64,000 nt of DNA, from contig CM036753.1 in the NCBI GenBank assembly GCA_020796225.1, positions 68,997,865 through 69,061,864 of the forward strand. The letters run 5' to 3'. Numbering within the stretch: position 1 is the first letter of the stretch; every line of letters starts with the position of its first letter. The translations under genes and the position numbers were made by a program. This DNA comes from Arion vulgaris (Eukaryota > Mollusca > Gastropoda > Stylommatophora > Arionidae). Of this stretch, positions 22,437-34,600 are shown in pieces. Under the pieces are notes generated by a model. The model did no database searches and was not told where the DNA came from. It saw nothing but the letters and a program-made list of their open reading frames with translations.

Positions 22437-22662
22437 TTCATACCTCGAGGTACATTGGGTAATAGATAGTGTTAAACTCATATTTTTCATTGACCATCAG
22501 CACATGATGGTTGATGTGATTAACATCACGCTAGCCACCTTCCCAGTGCTTTTCCTGGCATCCAATTGAGACTGGGTCAACCTGAGAGCTATTACGGTCT
22601 GAAAAAATATTCAATGCTCACTGTGGAATTTACCCCAAACCTAAGAAGAGAGTTTAATAACT
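22437..22662 (-). repeat. tRNA-derived SINE family S3
   Basis: Contains TTTTTCATTGACCATCAGCA, CATGATGGTTGATGTGATTA and TTGAGACTGGGTCAACCTGA in the same order as 9950-10172. Confidence 0.7.
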
Positions 22663-22794
22663 GCAGCTCTCAGAGTCAGGTTAGTAGAAACAAGAAATAT
22701 TGGATCCAATAACTGGAAAATTCGATAAGGTACAGTTGGCTTTATTGCAGACATTTCTCATTATGTATTTGAGACCTTTAACAAATCAGTTATA

Positions 22795-22915
22795 TGACGA
22801 CCATCATCATAGCACTCTGGACACATCCATAGTGCTCGATCTTCACCTCAACAAATTCAGCAGCACCCAGCGGCCAAACATGCCGGTTGATGTTGATTAA
22901 GTAATCTCTTTGCAT
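22795..22915 (+). repeat. Dispersed repeat G
   Basis: Shares CATAGCACTC, then ACATCCATAG/GTTCATAGGT and GTTGATGTTGATTAAGTAAT with 38845-38970. Only two copies are seen in the window. Confidence 0.5.
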
Positions 22916-22919
22916 AATT

Positions 22920-23890
22920 GGTATGTAAATATTACTTTCCATGTATCATACAATTTGTGTATAAAATGTGATCACAAAATTAAGCCATGTAAAACATAAT
23001 AAACGTAAATATAAAGTCCCATAAATTCATCCTTTCTTATTACGCAACATCAATAACAGCATTCATATCTGAAAATGTATGTATACTGCAACCTGATGTT
23101 GTTTTTCTTGACAATTTATAATAATTTATTATGCAAATATTACATGAAAATTAAAATCGCTGCATATCCTTTACAGGAGTTCACATCTTCTTCTCTTCCA
23201 CCATTCATTTCTTTATAGAAGGGTGGGGTGAGAGGAGTGGGTGGGTGGAAAATAGTGATCTTGTGTGTGCTTGTTCTAATGCACTTTGTAAGCTGGTATT
23301 CATTTTCTTAAGGCTGTTATTGATGCTGTCACTCTTATCTTTTGCGTGGTCTTCATCTTGCACTGTACTTGTTATACATTTTCTGTGTGGCCTCTTGTGA
23401 TACATGATACTTAAACTAGTTGTCGATTTTCGAGTCAACACTTATTCTCTCAGTAGTTTGCCATTGCTTTCTGAACGGTTATATTACATATGGAAATCTC
23501 TATTTATAAAGCTGAATGTCTGTTGTGTGCCCTCTTATAGAAAGCTTCAGTTTACATCCGATATTCACCATTTTTTCTGCACAATTTTATCTTCAAAAGT
23601 TATGATCAGCTAAGAAACCGTTGAAATCGGATCAATATTAGCTTTACAATTAAATTTAATCGATTTATTGTTGTCTTATCCTACATATTTCAACACCACG
23701 CGGAAGTAAAGGATATCAAGTAATCCACAAATTGCTAGATACAACATAGGCATGGATTGCGTCCCTTAATTTGTTATTTCAAACTACGCTATAAAAATTG
23801 CATTTTTCTTTGCTTTGGTTTGAGCAACCTGTATAATTTAGAATATTGACTCAAAATCGGGTCAATATCCGTTTAAAAAATAAATAAAAC
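22920..23890. other. Intergenic stretch
   Basis: No gene recognised. Frames at 23205-23441 (minus) and 23404-23613 (plus) lack homology and splice signals. Confidence 0.3.
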
Positions 23891-23900
23891 CCAAACTGAT

Positions 23901-24320
23901 ATGTCTTATCCGACACTGTCTTTTCAAGAGGTCAAAACCCGTATACAGACAAAATCGGCAGTAGACTGGAAGACAAACATTGAATATGATTATGGAAAAG
24001 ACTCCCTCAAAGATCTAAGCAGAACAGATCAGGTCATTATATTTCAACTACGCACCGGACACTGCAGACTCAACAAACACTTATATAGACTAGGAATAAG
24101 TAAACAGCTCTCTGCCAGTGTCAGCAGGCGGAACAGACACCAGAGCATAACTTGCAAGACTGTCCTCTCCTGGTGAGCTCGGAACAGACACCAGAGTATA
24201 TCCTGCAAGACTGTCCTCTCCTGGGTGAGCTGAGAAGCAACACGTGACCACACCCAGTCGACCTGAAAACTAAGCTTTGGGGAAACCTGACAGACCTGAA
24301 GCTGACTGCCCATTTTGTGG
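23901..24320 (+). pseudogene. LINE fragment downstream of RNase H, with internal duplication
   Basis: Encodes DQVIIFQLRTGHCRLNKHLY, matching the segment after RNase H at 61470-61560 (EQVVILRLRTGHNRL). A ~50-bp block around GGAACAGACACCAGAG and CTGCAAGACTGTCCTCTCCT is duplicated in tandem (24130-24179 and 24180-24230), breaking the zinc-knuckle region. Confidence 0.75.
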
Positions 24321-24574
24321 TCCACAGTAAATTAAGCGCATGATCAGAAATCGCTGACGAAGAAGACATCGAGCTTCACCAATTCCTCATCAAGGATTAC
24401 TAACAACTTTCATCCTTCGGCTGGGTTCATCAGCTAGTATTATATAAAGGATTAAATCTGGAATAAAAAAACCTTCAAATTTATAGAAGTGACTTCATTG
24501 CACCAGGTGTGACCTCATATGGCTCCGTCCCTCTCTGCAGAAATAGCATGCCACCTGTTAAGAGTATTGCACAA

Positions 24575-24705
24575 GCACAAATTCGGTAGCTCAGGCAACA
24601 ATCCTAGGGATCTTAAAAAAAATGCACTTGTAAACATACCAGTGTGGTCCGGATTTGAACCGACAACCTTCAGAATGCAAGACAATGGCTTAACCACAGA
24701 GACCT
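24575..24705 (-). repeat. tRNA-derived SINE family S4
   Basis: Read on the minus strand: GAGGTCTCTGTGGTTAAGCC (A box) and GTCGGTTCAAATCCGGAC (a clear B box), followed by a body with GATCCCTAGGATTGTTGCC. A worn copy is at 49985-50185. The spacing does not fold into a complete tRNA. Confidence 0.75.
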
Positions 24706-24709
24706 CCCA

Positions 24710-25035
24710 AAGTGTCCTAGTAGTGTTATTATACAGTAGTGAGTGGTGGAAAATGACCCACAATATCATGCATTAGATGAAGATATTGCAAAATAAATGT
24801 TTAATTAAAAAAACCTGAAAATTTTCTGGCCAAACACGTTAGCAAATGAAGAGCTTAAGCTGAACAAATTTTGCATCACCGGAAACCACCATTAAAAGAC
24901 AAAGATGAATTGGGCATGTATGTCAGAAGGGGTATTGGCTAGGACATCTCTCCGATGGACAGCAGATGGAAAGAGAAGGTCTTGAACTCCAAGGGAAACA
25001 TGGAACAGAACTGTAGAAAGATTGGTGTTCAGACT
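24710..25035 (+). mobile_element. LINE 3'-end fragment, family L1a
   Basis: Begins with LLYSSEWWKMTHN, the conserved LLYGSETW-type block of LINE reverse transcriptases, and continues through the WIGHV- and basic tail regions with stops. Parallel copy at 32045-32440. Confidence 0.65.
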
Positions 25036-25039
25036 TCTT

Positions 25040-25440
25040 CATGAGTGGTCGCAAGACCACCCTCAACACAGCACCAAAGACAGGTACTATGGTCTGTCCC
25101 ATAGCAAACAAGTTATCATATTCCACCTCCGTCGGTCATAACAGACTCCGGCACCACCTGTACAACATATTTAAAATTAGCACAACTAGCCTGTGCCACT
25201 GCGAGCAGGCAGACATGATGGCAGAGCATATACTGCAAGACTGCCCACTGCTAGCAGGCCTGAGAAACGAAACCTTATTGGAAAATATCAAACTAAATAA
25301 GAAGCTGTATGGAGGACGGAGTCCCTAATAACAACAGCAGAATTAATGTGGGAAATCTGGTACATCAATCTAAGCCGTGATCGTAAGAAAGAGAGACTTC
25401 TTTATTCATTTTCAGACTTTCACATTAATGACTCTTGACA
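25040..25440 (+). pseudogene. LINE fragment downstream of RNase H
   Basis: Encodes HNRLRHHLYNIF then LCHCEQADMMAEHILQDC, a zinc-knuckle-like C-x-C-x(7)-H-x(4)-C motif shared with 61540-61610. Truncated at both ends. Confidence 0.75.
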
Positions 25441-25634
25441 GTAACAGCAGTCAGCACTAGGTTATCTACAGTGAAGCAAAGTTTTTCCTGAATGATTTCA
25501 ACAATGATCATTTGTGATTTTCTATATACAACTTGTTACACAAAAACATTGAAATTTAGAAATTGAAATAATTTTCCTGAAGTTTTCAACATAATCTCTC
25601 TCATGCCCTTTTAACAACGATTAGGACATTGGCC

Positions 25635-25930
25635 CTTAACCAACATGCCAAGTCTTTAGCTATCTGCTGCAGCTCCTCTGTATATTGTTAATCACCTGCC
25701 TCCAACTCTCTTCTCCGTGTATTTCTAGGTTCCCTTTCTTTGCTTTCTCTGTGGGTTCAAAAGTGCCCTTTTAGTTATATACTCCTCAGATTTTTCTCAA
25801 GGTGTGTCCTATCCAGTGTCTTTTTTTTAAAAACCTCTTGGTTCACTGGAATTTATCTTGTTCTCTCCATAAGCTCTTCATTTGTGACCCTATCATACCA
25901 TCTCAGCCTCTCTATTCTGCTGCAGTGAGC
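25635..25930 (-). mobile_element. LINE 3'-end fragment, inverted
   Basis: Complement of text like that at 34370-34640 (CTCCAACTCTCTTCTCCGTG, AGGTGTGTCCTATCCAGTGT). Frames broken. Confidence 0.6.
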
Positions 25931-26094
25931 AATTTCCAGATTTGTGAGAACATACTTTCCTCACACAGTATTCACTTTAACAAACAATTAAACAAGATAA
26001 TGTGTTTAGATATTTACTGGACTTGGAACCCACAGGAAGAAGAAAAATAGAAATGACAAAACAGTAGAAACTGAGATCAAGTAAATTGTGGATG

Positions 26095-26275
26095 CATGAG
26101 CAAAAACTACTCCTGAAGTCAGAGTAAGGCTCACCTGGAAAGAGAGGGACACTATTGATAAAGAAACCATACCTTCACACAATCTTCACACAAAAATCAG
26201 TCAGATTTACCATATTAGGCATCATGGCTATGTCTGAATTCAGTGGGCAAACACAAAAATAAAATACGAGCAAAA
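26095..26275 (+). repeat. Dispersed repeat F fragment
   Basis: Contains CTGAAGTCAGAGTAAGGCTC and AAAATCAGTCAGATTTACCA. It is inverted relative to 3700-3905 and 11715-11885 and parallel to the end of the 40.9-42.7 kb element. Confidence 0.5.
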
Positions 26276-26474
26276 ACACAAGAATGGAAATATAATTCTG
26301 TTGTACAAGTGTATAAATAGGAGAATAAACAGTTCTCTGTTCATCTATATTTTAAATAACAGAGAGCATATTTCTAACTATGAGATGCAGTCAATTGTGA
26401 TCAATTAGACAAAATATAATTAATGAATTAATGAAAGACAAAGGCATTGTCTACAGTTACAAAAAACAAAACAA

Positions 26475-28667
26475 TTAGATCCTGATACCAAGTTCTGGAA
26501 AGGAAGTCTGGAATATATCTCTAATAAAAATGTAGAAATTGCCAATTTTAGATGATCCGGTATTTTGGATGATCTCATTTACAGGTGTGAAATTATTGTT
26601 ATTCATACCATCTATGCAGTCATTTTCTGGATTGGACTCTAGCAAACCATTATTGTGATCGGAGTCGATGCCATTCTGGTAAGATATTGGAAGAATGAGG
26701 ACATTTTCTGTATTATTTGTTTGTGGCTGTGCTTCTGAATATTTCAGCGTACTTGATATATTATTTTCCGCATTGAACGTATCCAAAGACTCCCCATCTT
26801 CAACATTACTTTCTTCTCCAATACATAATTCTGAATTGCATGTTTCTGACCCTACAGCAGAAAGGCAATTTTCTGTACCATGAAGTGGAAGTGAGTCTTT
26901 CACTATAATTAATTCAGAATCTGAAATATCTAACTCACTAGTTTCTGAAAGATCATATACTTCAAAACCTTGTGATTTTGCTGAATTAACTGAGATAGAT
27001 GAACTACTACATAAAAGAGAAATAGAACTACTTTCTTCAAAATTATCTGGTGGTCTATCAACTTCTGCTGTTATTTGTACAACAGTTTTGTGAAGATTGA
27101 ATGCAACAGGGTGACAATCAGTAAATTTCGACTGTTGAGTGATACTTTCTACACTTCTATTATTTCTTATTTGACCTTGCTTCAGTGTTGTCAATGATGT
27201 AGCTGACTCACTTAAATAATTGGAACTCTCATTAACATTTTGGGCAGCAGTTATATTACTCGAATCCATTTGTTCTGGATTACTGATGATGTCTTTCATA
27301 ACAACACTTTGAGTGTCTGTGCTCTGGTTGACAGAAATGTGTGTGCCAATGTACGCACTTTTATTATTTTCTTCTGAAATATGGCTATCCTCTGTTGCTA
27401 TTATTTTGCTAACAGATGATTCTGAAAAGTTAGTTCCTTCAGATCCCTTACTTACATCACTCAATGCATCATGCTCTATTCTTTCAGTGGGGTTTCTCTT
27501 ACTGATACTGTTCTCTATATCTTCTTGACACTGAGTGCCACTCATACCTGTACTAAGCAAAATGAAGTTGGCATCTAAAGCTCTGGAACTCTCTATTTCT
27601 TTGGGGATGGTAGTTTGTTGACTAGAAAGTTCATTTTCTGTGCTGTCAGATCTCTGTACAAGATCATCTGAATTAACAGATGGGCTAGTGATCTCCTTAA
27701 GATTTTCAATTTCATCAAATCCAGGAATGTACACTGGTAAAAATTCTTCTTCATCTGATGATGTCAAATAATAGGATCCTGACGTTTCAGCTTCACTTCG
27801 ACCAGAGTTATCTGATTTTTGTACCAGCGTTCTATTTTGAAAGGATGTACCTTCTATTTCTGCTAACGATCCATCAATACGTTTATCTATTTTTTCCCTG
27901 TTTCCTGCATAATTCAATAAAGTTTTCTTATTTCTGTTATCACTGCTGATTCTCATCATTAGTAACATTTTCAGATGCAATTTTCATTTTATTGCCACCG
28001 GATGTATTCTTAACAGGATCATTTCTATCCATATTATTTGGGTCACAAATTTGAAAATTATTTTCATTTCGTTGCAAATTTTCAATATCTGATGAAGAGT
28101 CGGGCATTTCTCTTTCACATCTCAATGCTTGGGATTCTCTTCGATAGTTATTATCATCACTTCCTACATTAGCGTGAGCTGGACAAGCACATCTAATGCC
28201 CAATCCATCATTTGAGAAATGTCGCCCAGTATTACCACATACATTTTCCAAACCAACAACTGCACATTCATCCTCAACAACTCTGTCATTCTCGACATTA
28301 TCATCTACCACCTTTGAGAATTGACTTTGCTCAATTACTCCCTCACTTGTCTTATTATCAAAAACATTTATATTTTCAAGCATGTTTAGTAAAAATGCAG
28401 CATTTTCTCCAGACTTTGAGTTACATTTGCTTTCTTCTGTACCACCATACACAACTGCTGTTCTGTTTCTATTTTCTACAACATTATTATCTGCATTATC
28501 TGAGCTTGTTCTATCCACCCAGTTGGTCGCTTCCTGACTTTTGTTATCAAATTTACGATGTTCAAAAGAAACTGGACATTGTTCTTCAAACTCAGCGCTG
28601 CCTAGGTCTCTTTCGAGGGTATGAGTAGGAGGAAATGAACTTTGGAGGTGTCTATTTCTGTGCTTGC
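26475..28667 (-). CDS. CARD gene exon 3: long disordered region
   Basis: Acceptor TTCTTTAATCCAG, then GC AAG CAC continuing the frame from exon 2. The first frame is open to TGA at 27942-27940 (241 codons); the second, one base over, is open from 27980 to the stop at 26475 (about 500 codons). Both have the same Ser/Asn/Asp/Glu-rich, low-hydrophobicity character, which supports one original reading frame. A sequence of this length open by chance in AT-rich DNA is very unlikely. Confidence 0.75.
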
Positions 28668-31600
28668 CTGGATTAAAGAAAAATTATAACCAATAACAGG
28701 TGTATTGTTCAGACTTTTAAAATTAATAATGATAATAATTCCTCTTGTACGTATATCGTTACATAGGGCCTGCAAACAATTTCTCCATACCTCTCTATCC
28801 TGGACAACTCGCTCAATTTCCTCCATGGAACTAGGACACTCTAACACTGTGTAGCATCTGGACGATTGGATTAGAGCTCAGGCTCCCATACAGAAGACCT
28901 GGGTTCAATCTCTGATAAGGTCAAGGAGTTTTTTGTCTGTCGGGGCATAAAGAAAATCCTAACCCTGAACACTTTCGAGGTGACTACACTAGCCATGATG
29001 CCATTAAATTCCAGTCACATGTCCCCCCTGTCCTAAACCGTCCTAAAAAGCGGTACTACAGGCAGAGACGATAGCTGTTTTTTTATTACACTCTAGGACT
29101 TATTATAGGTCAGGGAGACCAAATGTTGTCTTCTCCTGGAAAATTGCCACTATTTCTATCTCCAAATTACATGCTCTGGCATCTTTATTGAAAACAGCAA
29201 TTTTAACTTCTTCGAATGCTCCATATGAACCACTTGTTAAACCACTTTTTGTGTTTTGTATGTGATCTGAGCCTAAGAGAGATTGTACATTTTGTCAGTT
29301 TTGCGCCTACAAGTAGGCTAGCACATCCGACTTCTGTGATGCTTTTATTTACTAGGTAGCTTCCTTAGGTCCCTACTTCAGTCGCTTCTTACGACATGCT
29401 GTATAGGTCACATTGTTACTATTCTTTGCTTCCCTTGTGAGCCCCGGCAACACACGTGCGAAACAGCAATGTGACAATCTTTGTTTAAAAACATTTTTTG
29501 TGTGCTTGATTTCATTCTTATAAAGCAAGTTAACCCTACATACATTAATAATACACAAACGTAACTAATAAAATCCTATAAATAAAAATAATAAAGTGAT
29601 CTTTAACAGAGATGAAGTGTCTACGCAGAATGCTGGGAGGAACAAGAAGAGACCGGTTTAGAAATGAAGACATCAGGAAAAAGTGGGTACAACATCAGTA
29701 CTGAACTTTATCAAAAGCACAGATTAAATTATTCGGCCACATAAGCAGATTACCAACAGACAGTGCGCCACAGAGAGCAATGTTGCTCCGATACAGTGGA
29801 TAAAAGCAAAAGGTCGCCACGCAAAAGGTGGACCTCAGAGACAATAGAGGCAACGAAAGACACTATTTATGAAGCACAAAATAAGCCTGTGCTAGAAATC
29901 TCTTCTTCCCATGAAGCTGTGAGGCAAATCATTATTGGAGAAGAGTAAGATAGACGAGGTGCATAGAAAGGCTCGCTCCAGGTGTCTCCTTTTTTCAACC
30001 TGACGCTGAAAGGCAAACGGGATTAGAGGATAGATAGAAATAAATAAAAATATGTGTTTATTAGTTTTCTTAATTTTGTAAAACATTAATAAATGGGATA
30101 AAAAAGACAAACATTGTGTACCTGCAGGGTTATGGGAACATCTGGTCAAACGGTAATACACATCAATACCTGAAAGTGAAACATGTACACATTTGTCATA
30201 GCATCATGAAATTAGTAATACAGTGCTCATATTTACCCGTCAACCCGTATTAAGGCAAATAAAAATAATCCAACTATCTTTCTTTGTTTTTCTCTGATGA
30301 TGATGCTCGTCCATCACGGGTGATGATGACCACACAAATTTTCATCCAAGGGAATGTAGTTGCGCTATGTTTGTCTGTGTGTGCGTAGATGACTAGTGAG
30401 ATACGGGTTTGAAATGTTCGTGTACAGTGTGGGCAAGGTATACTTGCACTTGTGAGAAGTTTTAGTGCCTTTCTGTTTTGATGTCTTTGCTCCACCCGTG
30501 CTGTTCTATCTGCCTCGCAGGCCGAGGAACCGTGTCGAAGAAGTGTGCGCCAGGCTGATCTGTCTTGAGCAGCATTCTCCCAGTTGTTGACATTTATGCC
30601 AAAAGATTTCATCGAGTTCTTTAGTGTATCTTTGAATCGCTTTTTCTGGCCCCTGTGAGCGTTTACCACTTTGCAGCTCACCATAAAAGAGTCGTTTGGG
30701 TATTCTGCAATCATTCGAGCCACATGTCCTGCCCATCTTGTCTGGGACTGTATCAAGATTGTGTAGATGCTGGGGAGAGCAGCTCTTTTTGTTTTCTCTA
30801 ATCCTGTTTTGACTCACAGATAAGAAAAGATTTCTAGAACATGTCTTGGTGTGCGCTTCATAAACAGTGTTTTTCATCACTTCTGTTATCTGTAATCATT
30901 TAATTTGTTGTTACTTTGTTGTTTATTTGTGATCATTCTTCCCAATGGAGCACAGGTCTTCATCAAATGTCTTCCAGCTCTGTCTCTCTCGCCATCCATT
31001 TCAATTTCTTCCCCCTAGTTCAGATGGTTGAGTTATGTTTTTTCTTTCAGTTGTACTTTCCATGTTTGTTTGAGGGCTTTTAGATTATCCATTCTCCAGG
31101 ATGAGGTAGCCAACCCACGCCTATTATATTTGTCTCTGTCAATAAAATTAAATTGTTTCATTAGTATTTTAATGTCACTACTAAATCTCAAGACACATTT
31201 AGCGAGTGTAACACTTGTTATATCTTTTAATTTAATAACTAAAAAAAAAAAGCTCAACATTTTAAAATTACTTCTGGACATACAATTGTTTTCTTCAAAA
31301 TAATAGCCACCCATTGCAAGCGATGATGACAACAGACTCATACATGTGCTGCTGCACCTCTCTGGTGTGTGTCGAGGTGACAGTAGAGTTCAATCCTAGA
31401 ACACAATCCCCTACCACAGATGGGCATACATGATCAAGGTTAGACTTGTTGGTGTTGTGTATTCTGTCTTTTCGCGCAGCTTGTTTTCTCTGTGCCTCAA
31501 CGATTCTCAGCTAGTGGTTTGAGTTGCTCAGTGTTGTTACAGTGCCACATTTGGCAATCTTGGGCCATTCTCACTTTGGGCCACATTTGGTTGGCGGATT

Positions 31601-34600
31601 CTCAGCACATGGTGTCTATATCGAAGCATTTCAGAGACACTTTTATTTCTTCAAAATAATGTTCTACGGAACATTTTATTACACAGAAATAACAAACACA
31701 AATTACATTCTTAAATGTATTATATAATGAATTTTAATTTCCAGATCTACAAACTTACCAGTTTGAACGATGCGCATAAGTTCATAGGTACAGTTTCTAT
31801 CTCGGCAGAACTCAATAAATAATACAGGATAATTATCGATTCTCGTAATGTTATCTAGCAGAAGACTATTAGCAGCCAAATAACCCTCCTGACGCAAGCG
31901 GCATGATATCTTACTCTGAAAAGATATCATTTTGTTACCTTGTAATGCAGCAGATCATATGCAATTATAAATGTATGTACAATATGTGTGACTTACAAAG
32001 AATAACATTTTAAAACAAAACTTAAAATCTATAGAATAGGAGCCCAGAGGGTGCTATTATACAGCAGTTAGTGCTGGAAAATGAATTACCCACAACATCT
32101 TAAAGAAGTTGGACATTCCAAAATAAATGTTTAAGAATCCTACACATTTTCTGGTCAAATATGATAGCAAATGAAGAGCTTCTAAAATAGATACAATGTG
32201 CATCATTGGGGATCATTATTAAAAGATGGAGATAGATTAAGCATATATGTTGTATTGCCAGTAGGGACATTGGCTAAGACAGCTCTCTGATGGACAACGG
32301 ATGAGATAAGAAGGCTTCGGACATCTAAAGGAAAGTGAAGAATAACTGTCAAAAGAGAGTTGAAAGATTGTGGCTTGATGTCGGAAACAATTAAAAAGTC
32401 TGCAGATGACAACAATGGAAATTTCTTGTGAAAGATGTATGTGTTAAATGGGACACAAAGAGGATATAAATAGAAGTGTGAGTTACAACTAATTTATGAT
32501 ATCCCAATTTTGTCCCTCTTATTATTTCGAAAGCAGTTATCTACAGATTTCAAAAATACCTAACAAGTAAAGAATCAGGAAACAAAGGAACAGTTTATGG
32601 TCACAGTCTCAAATAAGTATGAGGTTTTACGACAGAAGATGAGGTGAGTGCGGAAGAATGCTGGCAGCAAGCAAAAAATATTTCAAATGAAACGTGCAAA
32701 GAGGTATTAAGAAAGAAGGAGCAGAATCATAAAGCATGGATAACTCCAGAAACTCTCAGAGGAATAGAAGAAAGGAAAAACAGAAAAGCAGATTTAAAAA
32801 ATAGCAAAACTAAAAGTACCAAAGCCAGAACCCAAGAAAAATACACAGAAGCGTGCAAAAAAGTGAAGAAACAAATAAGATCAGATAAAAGACAATACTT
32901 AGAAGATCTAGCAAGAGAAGTGGAGGTAGCTGGAGCAAAAGGAAACCTTTACAACACCACTAGAAAGCTAGCAGGAAAATACAGTCAACCAAGTGGGCTG
33001 ATCAAAAACAGTAGTGGGGAAACTATCACTAATGTTAAAGTCTAAATGGAAAGATGGATGAAATACTTCAAGGAACTCCTGAACAGACCAGCACCTACAA
33101 ACCCCCAGATATCCAACCGGCAGAAATTGACTTGGACATCAACTGTGAGAAACCATCCAAAGAGGAGATTAGCAAAGCCATCAAACTTTTGAAAGATGGA
33201 AACGCTACCGGCCCATATGGTATTCCAGCGAAAGGTGGTTAAAGTCAACACAAACACATCTACAGAAATACTGTATAAATTATTTAGCAGAATCTGGGAG
33301 ACTGAAGAAATATGAGCAAACTGGAGAGAAGGATACCTGGTGAAGCTATTAAAGAAAGGGGACCTTCAGAAGTGTGAAAACTATAGAGGAATAATGCTGT
33401 TGTCAGTACCTTGGAAAATACTAAGCAGAATTATCCTGGCGAGACTAAGAGATGCCATTGATATAAAACTAAGAGATGAAAGGCAGGCTTCAGACCAAAT
33501 AGATCCTCTGCTGACCAGATAGTCACATTACGCATAATAACAGAGCAAAGTATTGAATAGAAATCCCCACTTTATATCGGATTTGTGGATTATGAGAAGT
33601 CTTTTGACAGTATTGATAGGGAACCCTTTGGAAATTGATGAGATATTATGGGATCCCACAGAAAATTATTAATCTACTAAAAGCAACATATACAGATATG
33701 AAATGTAGAGTTCTTCATGAAGGTAAACTAACAGACACTTTTGGAATAGAAACAGTAGTGCAACATGAATGTCTTCTATCACCTTTGTTGTTCTTATTGA
33801 CAATAGATTGGATTATGAAGACAGCAGTAACTAACGCCAGAAATGAAATCCAATGGACTCTGATGGAGCAACTAGAAGATCTGGACTTTGCTGATGATAT
33901 AGCCCTTCTTTCCCATACACACAATCGGATGCAGGATCATCTAAACACACTGGATCAAAAGTCCCAGCAACTAGGGCTAAACATTCATAAGGGAAAGACA
34001 AAGATATGAGAATTAACCATGCAAATGACAATTCGATCTCCCTCAGTGAAATCCCACTTCAAGAAGTAGAATCATACACATATTTGGGTAGCAATGTAGA
34101 CAAAGAAGGTGGAACAGATAGAGATGTCAAAATAAGAATACAGAAAGCAAGAGGAGCTTTCATTGCACTGGGAAACATAAGGAAGTCTAAAGAAATCAAA
34201 TCTAGAACAAAAATCACGATATTTAACTGTAATGTTAAAGCAGTTCTGCTGTTTGGGTCAGAGACATGCAGAACTACTAAAACAATAGCGCATAAATTGC
34301 AAACATTCATCAACTGGTGTCTGTGCAGAATAGAGGAATAAGATGGTATGATAGGTCGCAAATGAGGAACTTATGGAGAGAACAAGACAGATTCCGGTAG
34401 ACCAAGAGGTTAAAAAAAGACGCTGGCGGTGGATAGGACACACTTTGCGAAAACCTGAGGGGAATATAACAAGAAAGGTCTTTTCCTGGAACGAACAGGG
34501 AAAGTGAAAGAGGGGAGGCCGAGAAATACATGGAGACAAGATTTGGAGGCAGAGATCAACAATATAAAGAAGAGCTGGAGGGAGCTGCAGGAGATAGCTA

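Noticed and set aside
26400..26475. A spliced hydrophobic C-terminal tail (LSFINSLIIFCLI) for the CARD protein after the stop
   Set aside because: There is an acceptor-like TTTTTTGTAACTGTAG, but no donor at a workable distance and the helix is too short for confidence.
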